NCBI RefSeq assembly: GCF_041242975.1
Contig: NZ_CP162488.1
Coordinates: 4,888,001-4,952,000, forward strand
DNA length: 64,000 bases
Direction: 5' to 3'
Source of the DNA: Xanthomonas sp. DAR 35659
GTDB lineage: Bacteria > Pseudomonadota > Gammaproteobacteria > Xanthomonadales > Xanthomonadaceae
Shown: one piece after another, positions 17,168 through 28,878 of the stretch
Numbering within the stretch: the stretch's first letter is position 1
Layout: each line of letters starts with the position of its first letter
The notes under the pieces: generated by a model
The model's database searches: none
The model's input: only the letters and a program-made list of their open reading frames with translations
Told to the model about the DNA's origin: nothing
Position numbers and translations under genes: made by a program

Positions 17168-17195
17168 ACTTTACCGCAACTGCGACGACTGGCAA
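17168..17195 (-). promoter_or_regulatory. Candidate trpE promoter
   Basis: On the minus strand TTGCCA (17195-17190), 16 bp, TAAAGT (17173-17168). Start point near 17161, 110 nt before the trpE TTG. Confidence 0.5.
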
Positions 17196-17427
17196 CGGTT
17201 GCAGACGGGACCATCAGCGCTGCGCGGCAGGGGCGGTCGCGCAGATTGGAAAGCGGCAGGATTGGCTGGGGCGGATGCAGTCGGGACTGAAGTCCCTCCC
17301 ACAGTGCGCCCAGCCAGCAGGCCTCGCGCCCCTTGTGGGGGCCACTTCAGGGCGCCACTTCAGGGCGCCTCCAGTAACTTCAGTCCGGAAGCTCCACGTT
17401 GCGTGCGTCGATGGCATATCGTTTTCC

Positions 17428-17494
17428 TGTCGCGGCTGAAGCCGCTCCTACAACGGCGCGCGGTGCCCGTGTAGGAGCGGCTTCAGCCGCGACA
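17428..17494. repeat. REP-like family 1, inverted pair
   Basis: Two 25-bp elements in opposite orientation (17428-17452 and 17470-17494) separated by 17 bp, so the whole folds into a long hairpin. It is in the 670-bp gap between trpE and the lipid kinase gene. A direct repeat of CAGGGCGCCACTTCAGGGCG character is visible near 17345-17370. Nothing else in 17220-17721 is recognisable. Confidence 0.9.
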
Positions 17495-17721
17495 GGAAGA
17501 CGAAGTGGCCGCGATGCCAAGGCATCCATGGGAAACGCGTCCGCAACGCCACCAAGTCCCATCGCCAATGCGCCTTTGCCACGCCAGGACATCCCGAACG
17601 CCTCGATGCCGAGTGGGCGCATCGGCGGCTCGAAATGCATCGACATGCTTTTGGGGATTAGTAGAGGCGCCCTTCAGTCCAGACGCGCCCCGCCCTGCGG
17701 CAATCGACCAGCAGGGCGCCG

Positions 17722-18660
17722 CTATCCCGCCCGGCCGCGCAGCAAGGCCGAACCGGTCGGCAGGTGCATGCGCAGGCGCCCCGGCACGCAATCGATGCGG
17801 AAGTGCCGCGAGGTCTCCGGTTCGCCGTCCAGGTTCAAGGTCAGCGGCATGGCCGCGTCGATGCGCACCCAGGGCAGTTGCGCGCGCACCGCGACCCGTT
17901 CCAGCGCGGCCTGCTTGCCGGAGGTGACCAGCGTGCCCAGGGTCGCGGCGACTTCGCCGCTCATCTCCGGGACGATGGTCAGGTCGAGCAGGCCGTCGTC
18001 GAGCAGTGCGTCCGGACACAGCGCCTGGCCGCCGCCGGCCTGGCGCCCGTTGCCCAGACCGAGCGCGATGAATTCGCCTTCCCAGGCGAACTCCGGCCCC
18101 TCGAAGCGTGCCTGGATCGGATCGATCTGGCCGAGCTTGCCCATCCCGGTGATCAGATAGGCCAGGCCGCCGAGCATCTTCTTCAGGCCCTCGTCGGTTT
18201 CCACGGTGACCTGGGTGCCGAAGCCGCCGCTGGCGACGTTGGCGCACCAGTGCGGCCCGTGCTCGGCCTCGATGCGCAGCAGGTCGATGGCCACGGCCGG
18301 CGCCTGCGCGACCAGCTCCAACGCCTCCAGCGGGGTGGCGGGGATGCCGGCGGCGGTGGCGAAATCGTTGGCCGTGCCCAACGGCACCAGGCCCAGCGCC
18401 GGCAGCGCCACGGCATCGGCGTCGTGGTGCGCGAGCGCGCTGGCCACTTCGCTCAAGGTGCCGTCGCCGCCGGCGGCGACGATGCAGTCGGCGCCGTCGG
18501 CCACCGCTTCGGCCACGTAGCGCTCCGCGTCGCCCTCCTCCCAGGTCACCCGCACGTGCAGCTGGATGCCGCGCTCGCGCAGCGCGGACACGGCCTCGCG
18601 CAGCGGCTCGTCGCCCGCCGACTTGCCATTGAGGATCAGACGCCAGTGCGGTGCTGCCAT
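17722..18660 (-). CDS. Lipid kinase, YegS/diacylglycerol-kinase-like
   Basis: 312 residues. Seen: the DAGK catalytic fold with an N-terminal nucleotide part carrying [18 protein letters not shown] (GGDGT, residues about 64-69) and [19 protein letters not shown], then [32 protein letters not shown] and [11 protein letters not shown]. Proteins of the YegS type phosphorylate lipids such as phosphatidylglycerol or diacylglycerol at the membrane using Mg-ATP. Length and motif order match YegS. It stands alone with long gaps on both sides. Confidence 0.88.
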   Translation of the reverse strand: MAAPHWRLILNGKSAGDEPLREAVSALRERGIQLHVRVTWEEGDAERYVAEAVADGADCIVAAGGDGTLSEVASALAHHDADAVALPALGLVPLGTANDFATAAGIPATPLEALELVAQAPAVAIDLLRIEAEHGPHWCANVASGGFGTQVTVETDEGLKKMLGGLAYLITGMGKLGQIDPIQARFEGPEFAWEGEFIALGLGNGRQAGGGQALCPDALLDDGLLDLTIVPEMSGEVAATLGTLVTSGKQAALERVAVRAQLPWVRIDAAMPLTLNLDGEPETSRHFRIDCVPGRLRMHLPTGSALLRGRAG

Positions 18661-18875
18661 GCGGACCTTCCCGAGATCAGGCCTGCAGCCTAGCCGGCGG
18701 CGGATGCGGACATCGTGAATGCGCGGCGCGCCGGCGCGCGGACCATGGGCACTGCGCTCGGCACGCGCTGCGGCGGGTCATCGGCACCGGCTGGCCTGCC
18801 GTGGTCGGCTACCGGCGCAGGCACGGCCAGCAGCGCGATGGCAACCGCACTGTCATACCCGCGTCACCGATCGCC

Positions 18876-18975
18876 CGGAACATGGAAGGCCATAGCAAGG
18901 ACGACGGATGGAGGCAGGATCAGCCTCCGATTTCTCCCAGGGGCCGCACTGGCGACAGTGCGGCTTCTTCTTGTT
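18876..18975 (+). ncRNA. Candidate small RNA with repeated GGA motifs and own terminator
   Basis: Not a known family to me. Seen: six GGA triplets between 18876 and 18920. One pair sits in the ATGG-AAGG-CCAT hairpin (18882-18893) and one in the 7-nt loop AGGATCA of the stem GGAGGC/GCCTCC (18910-18928). A 9-bp terminator stem GCCGCACTG/CAGTGCGGC (18943-18964, loop GCGA) with tail TTCTTCTTGTT follows. Both neighbouring genes are on the minus strand, so a plus-strand terminator here needs its own transcript. GGA in loops is the recognition mark of CsrA/RsmA, so a CsrB/RsmY-like decoy is the working idea. No clear promoter was found. Confidence 0.38.
18943..18975 (+). terminator. Rho-independent terminator of the candidate RNA
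   Basis: Stem 18943-18951 / 18956-18964 with loop GCGA and a T-rich tail on the plus strand only. Read on the minus strand the hairpin is followed by CCCTGGGAG, so it does not serve the GNAT gene that ends at 18985. Confidence 0.7.
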
Positions 18976-18984
18976 GCGCGCCGC

Positions 18985-19467
18985 TCAGCCGGCCGCGAAC
19001 CGGGCCAGCGCCTCGCCCTGCAGCCGGTACACGGTCCACTCGTCCTGCGCCCGCGCCCCGACCGCTTCATAGAAGTCGATCGCCGGCTGGTTCCAGTCCA
19101 GTACCGACCATTCGAAGCGCCCGCAGCCTTCGGCCACGGCCTGCCGCGCCAGATGCTGCAGCAGCGCCTTGCCGGCGCCGACGCCGCGGTGCGCCGGATC
19201 CACGTACAGGTCTTCCAGGTACAGGCCGTTGCGGCCGAGCCAGGTGGAATAGTTGTAGAAGTACACCGCGTAGCCGACCGGCTGGCCGCCGGCTTCGCAG
19301 ATCAGCGCGCGGGCGCTGGCGCCCGGGCCGAACAGGCTGGCGCGCAGGCCGGCCTCGTCGGTCTGCACCGCGTCCTCGGCGCGCTCGTAGCGGGCCAGGT
19401 CGCGGATCAGGCGCAGGATCAGCGCGGCGTCGTCGGCCGTGGCCGGGCGGATGTGCAGCGCCGCCAT
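18985..19467 (-). CDS. GNAT acetyltransferase, SSAT-like
   Basis: 160 residues with one GNAT domain. Seen: the N-terminal IRPATADDAALILRLIRDLARYE, the AcCoA-binding LEDLYVDPAHRGVGAGKALLQHLA (Q/R-x-x-G-x-G/A motif) and FEWSVLDWNQPAIDFYEAVGA. The NYSTWLGRNGLYLEDLYV stretch is typical of the spermidine/spermine or thialysine N-acetyltransferase branch, so a polyamine or diamine substrate is likely but unproven. Its ATG is one base from the rpe stop, so the two are co-translated. Confidence 0.82.
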   Translation of the reverse strand: MAALHIRPATADDAALILRLIRDLARYERAEDAVQTDEAGLRASLFGPGASARALICEAGGQPVGYAVYFYNYSTWLGRNGLYLEDLYVDPAHRGVGAGKALLQHLARQAVAEGCGRFEWSVLDWNQPAIDFYEAVGARAQDEWTVYRLQGEALARFAAG

Positions 19468-19468
19468 C

Positions 19469-20137
19469 TCAGCGCGCCGCCACCGCGGCGCGCATCTGCG
19501 CGATCACCGCGGCATAGTCCGGCGCATTGAAGATGGCCGAGCCGGCGACGAAGGTGTCGGCGCCGGCGGCGGCGATCGCGGCGATGTTGTCCGGCTTGAC
19601 CCCGCCGTCGATCTCCAGCCGGATCGGCTTGCCGCTGGCGTCGATGCGGGCGCGGATCGCGCGCAGCTTGTCCAGCGCCGAGGGGATGAAGGCCTGGCCG
19701 CCGAAGCCCGGGTTGACCGACATCACCAGCACTAGGTCCAGCTCGTCCAGCACCCAGTCGAGGATGTCCACCGGCGTCGCCGGGTTGAGCACCAGCCCGG
19801 CCTTGCAGCCGTGCGACTTGATCAGTTGGATGCTGCGGTGCACGTGGCGGCTGGCCTCGGGGTGGAAGCTGATGAGGCTGGCGCCGGCCTCGGCGAAATC
19901 CGGGATCAGCCGGTCCACCGGCTCGACCATCAGGTGCACGTCGATCGGCGCGGTGACGCCGTGCTTGCGCAGCGCCTGGCACACCATCGGGCCGATGGTC
20001 AGGTTCGGCACGTAGTGGTTGTCCATCACGTCGAAATGGATCCAGTCGGCGCCGGCCTTGAGGACGTTGTCCACTTCCTCGCCGAGGCGGGCGAAATCGG
20101 CGGAGAGGATGGACGGGGAGATGATGCAGTCGGACAT
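19469..20137 (-). CDS. rpe: Ribulose-phosphate 3-epimerase
   Basis: 222 residues, TIM barrel that interconverts ribulose-5-phosphate and xylulose-5-phosphate in the pentose phosphate pathway. Seen: [37 protein letters not shown] (metal ligands His, Asp), [36 protein letters not shown], and the phosphate-binding [11 protein letters not shown]...AGSAIF. Start ATG 20137; 10 bp after the J-domain gene. Confidence 0.96.
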   Translation of the reverse strand: MSDCIISPSILSADFARLGEEVDNVLKAGADWIHFDVMDNHYVPNLTIGPMVCQALRKHGVTAPIDVHLMVEPVDRLIPDFAEAGASLISFHPEASRHVHRSIQLIKSHGCKAGLVLNPATPVDILDWVLDELDLVLVMSVNPGFGGQAFIPSALDKLRAIRARIDASGKPIRLEIDGGVKPDNIAAIAAAGADTFVAGSAIFNAPDYAAVIAQMRAAVAAR

Positions 20138-20147
20138 GGCGAAGGTC

Positions 20148-20480
20148 TCAGCGCTTGCGCAGGGTGCGGATACGGTCGTAGGCGGTGTTGAGCTGGCTGG
20201 CCTTCTTCTCGGCCCGCGCACGCAGCTCCGGACTGGCGCCGGCGACCTTGTCGGGGTGGTACTGAGAGATCAGCCGACGGTAGGCCAGTTCGATCTCGGC
20301 ATCGGTGGCGTCGCGGCCCACGCCCAGTTCGCGGTAGGGATCGTCGCGCTGCCCGAGCTTGAACCAGTCGGCGTCGAAGGCATGCCCGATCAGCATTCCG
20401 AGCACCGCGCCGAACACCGGATTGGGCCGCAGCAGCAGCGCCCCGGCGATGGCGCCGAGCAGTTTTCCGTACCAGGGCAT
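20148..20480 (-). CDS. Membrane-anchored J-domain protein
   Basis: 110 residues. Seen: a hydrophobic N-terminal segment (about 8-32, [24 protein letters not shown]) and a C-terminal J domain (about 46-110) starting [24 protein letters not shown] with the Hsp70-stimulating HPD in YHPDKVAG. It resembles DjlA without the TerB-like middle domain, so it would recruit DnaK to the inner membrane. It is the first gene of the set with rpe and the GNAT gene. Confidence 0.85.
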   Translation of the reverse strand: MPWYGKLLGAIAGALLLRPNPVFGAVLGMLIGHAFDADWFKLGQRDDPYRELGVGRDATDAEIELAYRRLISQYHPDKVAGASPELRARAEKKASQLNTAYDRIRTLRKR

Positions 20481-20623
20481 GGGCGAGGGCGGGCTCGGCG
20501 GACAAGGCCTCGTATTTTACGGCACAGCGGGGCTTTCCGGCCGTACACTACGCGGCCCGCTGTCGCGCCGCGGGCCCGCCGGGTCCCGGGACAGCCGCCA
20601 TTGCGAAGTCCGTAGGAGTGCCT

Positions 20624-21550
20624 GTGTCCACCACGCTGTTGCAATCCGATCTGCCCGGCCTGCCGTTGCGCCATCGCGGCAAGGTCCGCGACGTCTTCGA
20701 TCTGCCCCGCGAGCGCCTGCCCGCCGACGCGCCGCCCGGCGACTACCTGCTGATGGTCGCCACCGACCGCCTGTCCGCCTTCGACGTGGTGCTGCCCGAC
20801 CCGATCCCCGGCAAGGGCGAGATGCTGTGCCAGGTCTCCAACTTCTGGTTCAAGAAGACCGAACACCTGATGCCCAACCACCTCACCGGCATCGACGTGG
20901 CCGCGGTGCTGCCCGAGGGCGTGGACACCGCCCTGTACGCCAAGCGCGCGGTGGTGACCCGCAAGCTCAAGCCGGTGCCGGTGGAGGCGATCGCCCGCGG
21001 CTACCTGATCGGCAGCGGCTGGAAGGACTACCAGCGCACCGGCAAGGTCAGCGGCATCGAACTGCCCGACGGCCTGCGCCAGGCCGAGAAGCTGGCCGAG
21101 CCGATCTTCACCCCCTCGACCAAGGCCGCGGTCGGCGACCACGACGAGAACATCGACTTCGACGCGATGGTCAAGAGCGTGGGCGCCGAACTGGCCGAGC
21201 GCGTGCGCGACGCCACGCTGCGCATCTACCGCTTCGCCGCCGACTTCGCCGCCGAACGCGGCATCCTGCTGGCCGACACCAAGTTCGAGTTCGGCACCGA
21301 CGCCGACGGCCGCCTGTACATCATGGACGAGATGCTGACCCCGGATTCCTCGCGCTACTGGCCCGCCGACGAGTACGAAGTGGGCACCAGCCCGCCGAGC
21401 TACGACAAGCAGTTCGTGCGCGACTACCTGGAGACGCTGGACTGGGGCAAGACCGCGCCCGGCCCGCGCCTGCCGCAGGAGGTGATCGACCGCACCCGCG
21501 CCAAGTACGCCGAGGCGCTGCAGCGGCTGGCGGGCATTTCGATCGACTGA
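20624..21550 (+). CDS. purC: SAICAR synthetase (PurC)
   Basis: 308 residues, the longer form of phosphoribosylaminoimidazole-succinocarboxamide synthase, purine pathway. Seen: [14 protein letters not shown] (ATP loop), [60 protein letters not shown] and [19 protein letters not shown] at 20624 has GGAG five bases upstream; a GTG two codons earlier overlaps that site and is less likely. Divergent from the J-domain gene. Confidence 0.95.
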   Translation: MSTTLLQSDLPGLPLRHRGKVRDVFDLPRERLPADAPPGDYLLMVATDRLSAFDVVLPDPIPGKGEMLCQVSNFWFKKTEHLMPNHLTGIDVAAVLPEGVDTALYAKRAVVTRKLKPVPVEAIARGYLIGSGWKDYQRTGKVSGIELPDGLRQAEKLAEPIFTPSTKAAVGDHDENIDFDAMVKSVGAELAERVRDATLRIYRFAADFAAERGILLADTKFEFGTDADGRLYIMDEMLTPDSSRYWPADEYEVGTSPPSYDKQFVRDYLETLDWGKTAPGPRLPQEVIDRTRAKYAEALQRLAGISID

Positions 21551-21682
21551 CGACGCGACGGGCGGGCAAGGACGGCAGGGCCTGGCTGCGCGCGGGCCAC
21601 CTGCCCCGCGCCCACCGGCACGCGTCACTTCACCGCCTGCGCGCTCACCGTGCAGGCCAGGCTCCATCAAGCAGAGACCGCC

Positions 21683-22366
21683 ATGACACCGTCCACCGCG
21701 CTCCGTTCTTCTCTGCCGCGCACCCTGGCGCTGGCCGCTACGCTGCTGCTCCTGGCGGCCTGCAACGCGGGCGAGCCGCCCGCCACCACGGCGCCCGCAG
21801 CGGCCCCGGCCACGCCTGCGGCGCAACCGGCCAAGCCCGCGCCCGCCGGCACGACGCCCGCAGCGGCGACGGCCGACGCGATGCAGGCACTGATCCAGGC
21901 CAGCGGCACGCAATGCCCCGATGCCACCGGCAGCCGCGGCTGCGAGGCCGGCAACCTGGAGGCTGGCGACTTCTACGACGTGGATCTGTCGCCGCAGTGC
22001 GACGCCTACAGCTTCGCCGGTGTGGTGCGGGACGAGGGCGTGGACGCGCTCGACCGGGTGCCGACCACCGGCAGCGCGTCGCAAGCGCGCGCGCATTTCG
22101 CACCGAATCAGTTCGTGTGCGTGCAGGCCATCGCCCGTGCCGGGCAGAACCCGATGTACTACTACGTCGTCGCCGTCCCCACCGCCAGCGTCGAACAGTG
22201 CAAGGGCAAGGACATATGCAGCACCTACGGCGATCGGCCGATTCAGCGCCGCGTGCCCGGACAGGGCGGCGCGTGCCGCCTCGCCGCGCCTGGCATCTAT
22301 GTCGGCGACTGCGCGCAGGGCTGGGTGAGTGCCGAGGCGCTGGAGGTGTTCTCCAACGGCATCTAG
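21683..22366 (+). CDS. Predicted lipoprotein 1, function unknown
   Basis: 227 residues. Seen: a lipoprotein signal with lipobox LLAAC (Cys at about 28), an Ala/Pro/Thr-rich tether (about 30-66), and a globular part with six or more cysteines (TQCPDATGSRGCEAGN, SPQCDAYSF, FVCVQAIA, VEQCKGKDICSTYG, GACRLAAPG, YVGDCAQGW) that suggests disulfides in the periplasm. No family recognised. First of three lipoprotein genes in a row; the 132 bp before it hold no clear promoter. Confidence 0.72.
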   Translation: MTPSTALRSSLPRTLALAATLLLLAACNAGEPPATTAPAAAPATPAAQPAKPAPAGTTPAAATADAMQALIQASGTQCPDATGSRGCEAGNLEAGDFYDVDLSPQCDAYSFAGVVRDEGVDALDRVPTTGSASQARAHFAPNQFVCVQAIARAGQNPMYYYVVAVPTASVEQCKGKDICSTYGDRPIQRRVPGQGGACRLAAPGIYVGDCAQGWVSAEALEVFSNGI

Positions 22367-22553
22367 CAGGTTGCGGGAGCGAGGCCGCGGCGGTCCTGCC
22401 ATCGCCGCGCATGTCCACCGCGGGAACGCGCCTGACCAGGAACACGTGCCGGCGTCGCGCCACCATCGCCGGCTTCACCGCTCGTTTACCCTGCCATCCT
22501 AGAATCGGCCGCCCCGCATGGGGTGATGGCATCAAACAGATCAGGAGGATCCG

Positions 22554-23036
22554 TTGGCTCTCGTCCGCACGCTTTCGACCGCACTGGCGCTCGCGCTGGC
22601 CCTTGCCGCCTGCAAGCCGCACCAGGGCGAGCCCGCCGCCGGGGCCACGCCGCCTGCGGCGACCGCCGCCGCTCCCGCGCAGGCCGCGCCGCGCTGCCCC
22701 GACACCGATTTCGACGGGTTCCTCAAGCGCTTCGGCGCCGAGATCGCGGTGCAGGAAAAGGCCACCGCCGATCCGCTGACCATGATCCATGTGGATGCGG
22801 ACGCCGAGCCCGAACCGAAGCCGGTGCGTCGCGAGGTGCCGCTGGCCGAGGTCACCTGGCCGGTCATCCCGAATCTGGAGATCGCCCGCGCCAACGGTCG
22901 CGAGGTGGTGGTGTCGGAGACCGCCGAAGGCCGCGAGGTGCTGGTCCGAACCCCGGACACCGGCGACCAGCAGGTCTACCTCTTCGCCCAGCGCCCGTGC
23001 TGGACGCTGGTGAAAGTGGACGATCAAGCGCTGTAA
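22554..23036 (+). CDS. Predicted lipoprotein 2, function unknown
   Basis: 160 residues. Seen: lipobox LALAAC (Cys about 18), an Ala/Pro tether (about 19-46), then RCPDTDFDGFLKRFGAEIAVQEKATADPL and RPCWTLVKVDDQAL near the end. The start is TTG at 22554 with a full AGGAGG five bases upstream; no ATG fits in frame. The CPDTDFDGFLKRF block recurs in uncharacterised xanthomonad lipoproteins. Not recognised as any characterised family. Confidence 0.7.
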   Translation: MALVRTLSTALALALALAACKPHQGEPAAGATPPAATAAAPAQAAPRCPDTDFDGFLKRFGAEIAVQEKATADPLTMIHVDADAEPEPKPVRREVPLAEVTWPVIPNLEIARANGREVVVSETAEGREVLVRTPDTGDQQVYLFAQRPCWTLVKVDDQAL

Positions 23037-23191
23037 CGCCGCCGTTCGACGCGTCCAGGCGGCACGCTAGGCGACGCATGACGTGCGCGTCGCCGCGGCG
23101 TGTTCGGGAACCGAAGCCCATCGCGCGCCATCCCGTCTCACCCGCGCGCCGCCGCCGAGACGCTCCATCGCTCCTTGCCAAGGACACCTCT

Positions 23192-23890
23192 GTGCAGCCT
23201 TCCAGACTGATCGCCCCCGCCCTGGTCCTCGCCCTCGCCGCATGCAGCGGTCCGCACGCCGAGCGCAATGCCGCAGCCGACGGCGCCACGCCACAGCAGC
23301 CAGCCGCGGCCGCCGCTGCGCCGACCACGGTGGCCCCGCAGCCAAGCGCCGCGCCGAACACCGTCCCGCCCGCGAACGCGCCGGCGCCCAGCGTCGATGC
23401 CTTCGTTCCCGCCGGCATGCAGCGTGTGGACGCCGTCCGCGGCGACCTGACCGGTGCCGGCCGTGCGGACGCGCTGCTGGTGGTCTCGCCGCCGACGGGC
23501 GACGCCAAGCTGGGCGAAGGCGCGCCGCGCACGGTCATCCTGCTGACCCAGGACGCGGCGGGAGCGCTGCACAAGTCCGCGGAGAACACACGGCTCGTGC
23601 CCTGCGCGCGCTGCGGCGGAATGGCCGGCGACCCCTACGCCTATGCGCGCATCGAGTCCGGACGCTTCACCATTTCGATTTCGGGCGGCTCGCGCGAACG
23701 CTGGGCCGACGACATCGCGTTCCGCTACGACGCCGCGCGCAAGACCTGGCTGCTGGACAAGGTGGTGCGCGAACTCACCGACACGCAGACCGGGCAAAAC
23801 AAGACCCTGGAGCTGTCGTCCAAGGAGCTGGGCGAGGTGACCTTCGCCGCGTTCGATCCGGCCACCCTGCCCAAACCCGCGCCGCTGTAA
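23192..23890 (+). CDS. Predicted lipoprotein 3, function unknown
   Basis: 232 residues. Seen: lipobox LALAACSG (Cys about 17), a tether rich in Ala/Pro (about 25-72), then a beta-rich domain beginning RVDAVRGDLTGAGRADALLVV and a CARCGGMAGDPYAY motif, ending VRELTDTQTGQNKTLELSSKELGEV. The GDLTGAGRADALLVV strand-turn resembles FG-GAP/VCBS-type repeats, but only one is present. Start is GTG at 23192 with AAGGAC upstream. Probably outer-membrane or periplasmic. Confidence 0.7.
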   Translation: MQPSRLIAPALVLALAACSGPHAERNAAADGATPQQPAAAAAAPTTVAPQPSAAPNTVPPANAPAPSVDAFVPAGMQRVDAVRGDLTGAGRADALLVVSPPTGDAKLGEGAPRTVILLTQDAAGALHKSAENTRLVPCARCGGMAGDPYAYARIESGRFTISISGGSRERWADDIAFRYDAARKTWLLDKVVRELTDTQTGQNKTLELSSKELGEVTFAAFDPATLPKPAPL

Positions 23891-23969
23891 CCGCCACACC
23901 CGGGCGCCGCGCACGCCGCAACGATTCGAACGGCTACCCGTCCCGCGTTTCGCCGCCGCGAGTCCCGAT

Positions 23970-24265
23970 CTAGCCCCTCTCCCACCGGGAGAGGGGTTGG
24001 GGTGAGGGTCGGCGCGAAAGCGTCTCGCGGAGTTTGGGTGCACGAGGCTTCGCCCGTACCCTCATCCGCCCCTGCGGGGCACCTTCTCCCGACGGGAGAA
24101 GGAAGAGCCTAGCCCCTCTCCCTCCGGGAGAGGGGTTGGGGTGAGGGTCCGGCGCGAAAGCGACTCGCGAAGTTTGGGTGTGCGAGGCTGCGCCCGTACC
24201 CTCATCCGCCCCTGCGGGGCACCTTCCCCCGAAAAGGGGGCTATGGTCCCGACGGGAGAAGGAAC
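23970..24265 (+). repeat. Family 2 composite repeat, tandem duplicate
   Basis: Two head-to-tail units (23970-24108 and 24109-24265). Each has hairpin A (CCCTCTCCC...GGGAGAGGGG followed by TTGGGGTGAGGGT), a conserved spacer of about 50 bp (GGCGCGAAAGCG...CGAGGCT.CGCCC) and hairpin B (CCCCTGCGGGG then CTTCTCCCG..CGGGAGAAGG). The second unit carries about 20 extra bases inside hairpin B. It fills most of the 450-bp gap before the DUF962 gene. The same composite, in the opposite orientation, is at 58523. Confidence 0.9.
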
Positions 24266-24340
24266 GGCCGCGGGACGCGTCGCGTGTCTCCGCATCGCCG
24301 CGCCGATGGCGCTATGCTGGCCCGGTTCCTGGGAGGGATG

Positions 24341-24823
24341 ATGGATACCACCGCCTACGCGCGCCCGATCGACCGCTATTTCGCCGGCTATTCCGACGAT
24401 CACCGCAACCGTGCCAACCAGCGCATCCATGTGCTCGCGGTGCCGGCGATCCTGTGGTCGGTGGTGGCGCTGCTGTGGTGCATTCCGGTCGGCGGCACCT
24501 GGTTCCAGAGCGGGCTGTGGGCGGCGCTGGGCATGTTCGCGGCGTGGATGTACTACAACCGGCTGTCGCGGACGCTGGGCTACGGCATGCTCGCCGCGTT
24601 CTTCTTCTGCGGCTGCCTGTGCCGCCTGCTGGAGGCGCACGTCGGCCTGCAGGGCCTGCTGTGGCTGGCGCTGGGCGTGTTCGTGGTGGCCTGGATCGCG
24701 CAGTTCGTCGGGCACAAGCTCGAAGGCCACAGGCCCAGCTTCCTCACCGACCTGGTGTATCTGCTGATCGGGCCGGCCTGGGTGCTGGCCAAGCTCTATC
24801 GGCGCATGGGCTGGCGCTACTGA
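24341..24823 (+). CDS. Mpo1-like (DUF962) membrane protein
   Basis: 160 residues with four predicted membrane helices. Seen: the N-terminal YFAGYSDDHRNRANQRIHVLAVPAI and the C-terminal FVGHKLEGHRPSFLTDLVYLLIGPAWVLAKL. Their conserved histidines are those used by yeast Mpo1, an Fe(II) dioxygenase that alpha-oxidises 2-hydroxy fatty acids. A similar lipid role here is inference from the family. Start 24341 is better spaced from GGGAGGG than the ATG three bases earlier. Confidence 0.82.
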   Translation: MDTTAYARPIDRYFAGYSDDHRNRANQRIHVLAVPAILWSVVALLWCIPVGGTWFQSGLWAALGMFAAWMYYNRLSRTLGYGMLAAFFFCGCLCRLLEAHVGLQGLLWLALGVFVVAWIAQFVGHKLEGHRPSFLTDLVYLLIGPAWVLAKLYRRMGWRY

Positions 24824-24836
24824 GGCCGCCGCGCGC

Positions 24837-25757
24837 TCAGCCGGGCAGGCCGAGCATCGTCGCATCCGGCGCGAACGCGCGCGGCGCATAGCCGAAATCG
24901 CGCCGCGCCGGCTCCAGATCGAACACCAGATCCTCGCCCATGCGCTGCACCGCGGCGCGGTTCATGCCGCGCAGGCGGCCGAGCGCATGCGCCAGGGCCA
25001 AGGCCAGCGCGAACAGGGCGTGCGGCAACGCCAGCAACCTCGGCGGCGGGCGCAGCGCGCCGAGCACCCGCCGCACCATGTCGCGGTAGCTGAGCACCTC
25101 GCCGCCGCCCAAGGCATAGCTGCGGCCGTGCGTGGCCGGGTGCGCCAGCACCGCCAGCGCCGCGTCGGCGAGATCCTGCACGTGGACCGGCTGGCGCAGG
25201 CCACGGGCGCTGCGCGGCAGCACGAACCAGCCGCTGCGCCGCGCCAGCGCGGCGATCGCGCTCAGCGTGCGGTCGCGGCCGGCACCGTAGACCAGGGTCG
25301 GACGCAGCACGGTGACCGCCGCGCCGCGCTCGGCGGCGGTGCCGAATAGCATGGCCTCGGCCTCGCGCAGGCGCCGCGCGACGTCGCGCTCGGCCGCGTC
25401 CAGCGAATCGCGCTTGACCTCCAGGCTGGTGGAGCCGAAGGCGACCACGCGCGGCACGCGCAGCGGCGTACGCCGGTACCAGTCGGCGAACGCGTCCAGC
25501 GGGCCGCAGCTGAAGATGGCGTCCACCGGCGGCGGCGCCTGCAGCGTGCCCAGTTCGCCGGCATGCCAGGTCACGCCGGCGCGCGGCGGCTGCGCGGCGC
25601 GCGAATAGGCATGCACCTGCCAGCCATCGGCCAGCAGGCCCTGCAGCACGCGCTCGCCGATCTGGCCGCTGCCGCCGAACAGCAGCGCCACGCGCGCGCC
25701 GGCCGCGTGCACGGGCGCGGAGGAGGCAGCGGCGGCGACGGTGGGCGATACGGTCAT
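24837..25757 (-). CDS. NAD(P)-dependent epimerase/SDR-type protein
   Basis: 306 residues. Seen: an extended-SDR Rossmann start LLFGGSGQIGERVLQGLLADGW (GGSGQIG, about 27-33), VVAFGSTSLEVKRDS, VLRPTLVYGAGRDRTLSAIA and QPVHVQDLADAALAVL. The catalytic Tyr-x-x-x-Lys is not evident in the usual place, so it may bind NAD(P) without classic epimerase chemistry. Similar proteins are annotated as nucleoside-diphosphate-sugar epimerases. Its stop is 14 bp from that of the DUF962 gene (convergent). Confidence 0.75.
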   Translation of the reverse strand: MTVSPTVAAAASSAPVHAAGARVALLFGGSGQIGERVLQGLLADGWQVHAYSRAAQPPRAGVTWHAGELGTLQAPPPVDAIFSCGPLDAFADWYRRTPLRVPRVVAFGSTSLEVKRDSLDAAERDVARRLREAEAMLFGTAAERGAAVTVLRPTLVYGAGRDRTLSAIAALARRSGWFVLPRSARGLRQPVHVQDLADAALAVLAHPATHGRSYALGGGEVLSYRDMVRRVLGALRPPPRLLALPHALFALALALAHALGRLRGMNRAAVQRMGEDLVFDLEPARRDFGYAPRAFAPDATMLGLPG

Positions 25758-26046
25758 CGCACAAGCATAGCGAGCGCGCGCCGTCGCGCCCAATGCCGCC
25801 GCCGCGCCGCATGCGAATGAAGCCTTGCGGCCGAGCGCGATGCGGGCGTCGCAACTGGCTATCCGGGCTGCGCACCGCCCCCGCCCGGCGTGTCGGCCTG
25901 CGCCATCGCGGCACGCTCGCAGGCGCATCACTCCAGGCGCGGTAACGTGTGCGGATGACCTCGCATGCGCCGTTTTCCATCGCAGGCGGACGCCATTGGG
26001 CGCCTGTTACACTCGGGCCCCTGCTCGCGAATCTCGTATTCCCTGC

Positions 26047-28877
<2,831 letters not shown>

Positions 28878-28878
<1 letters not shown>

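Noticed and set aside
23970..24265. CRISPR array
   Set aside because: Only two units with a conserved, not variable, spacer, no cas gene in the window.
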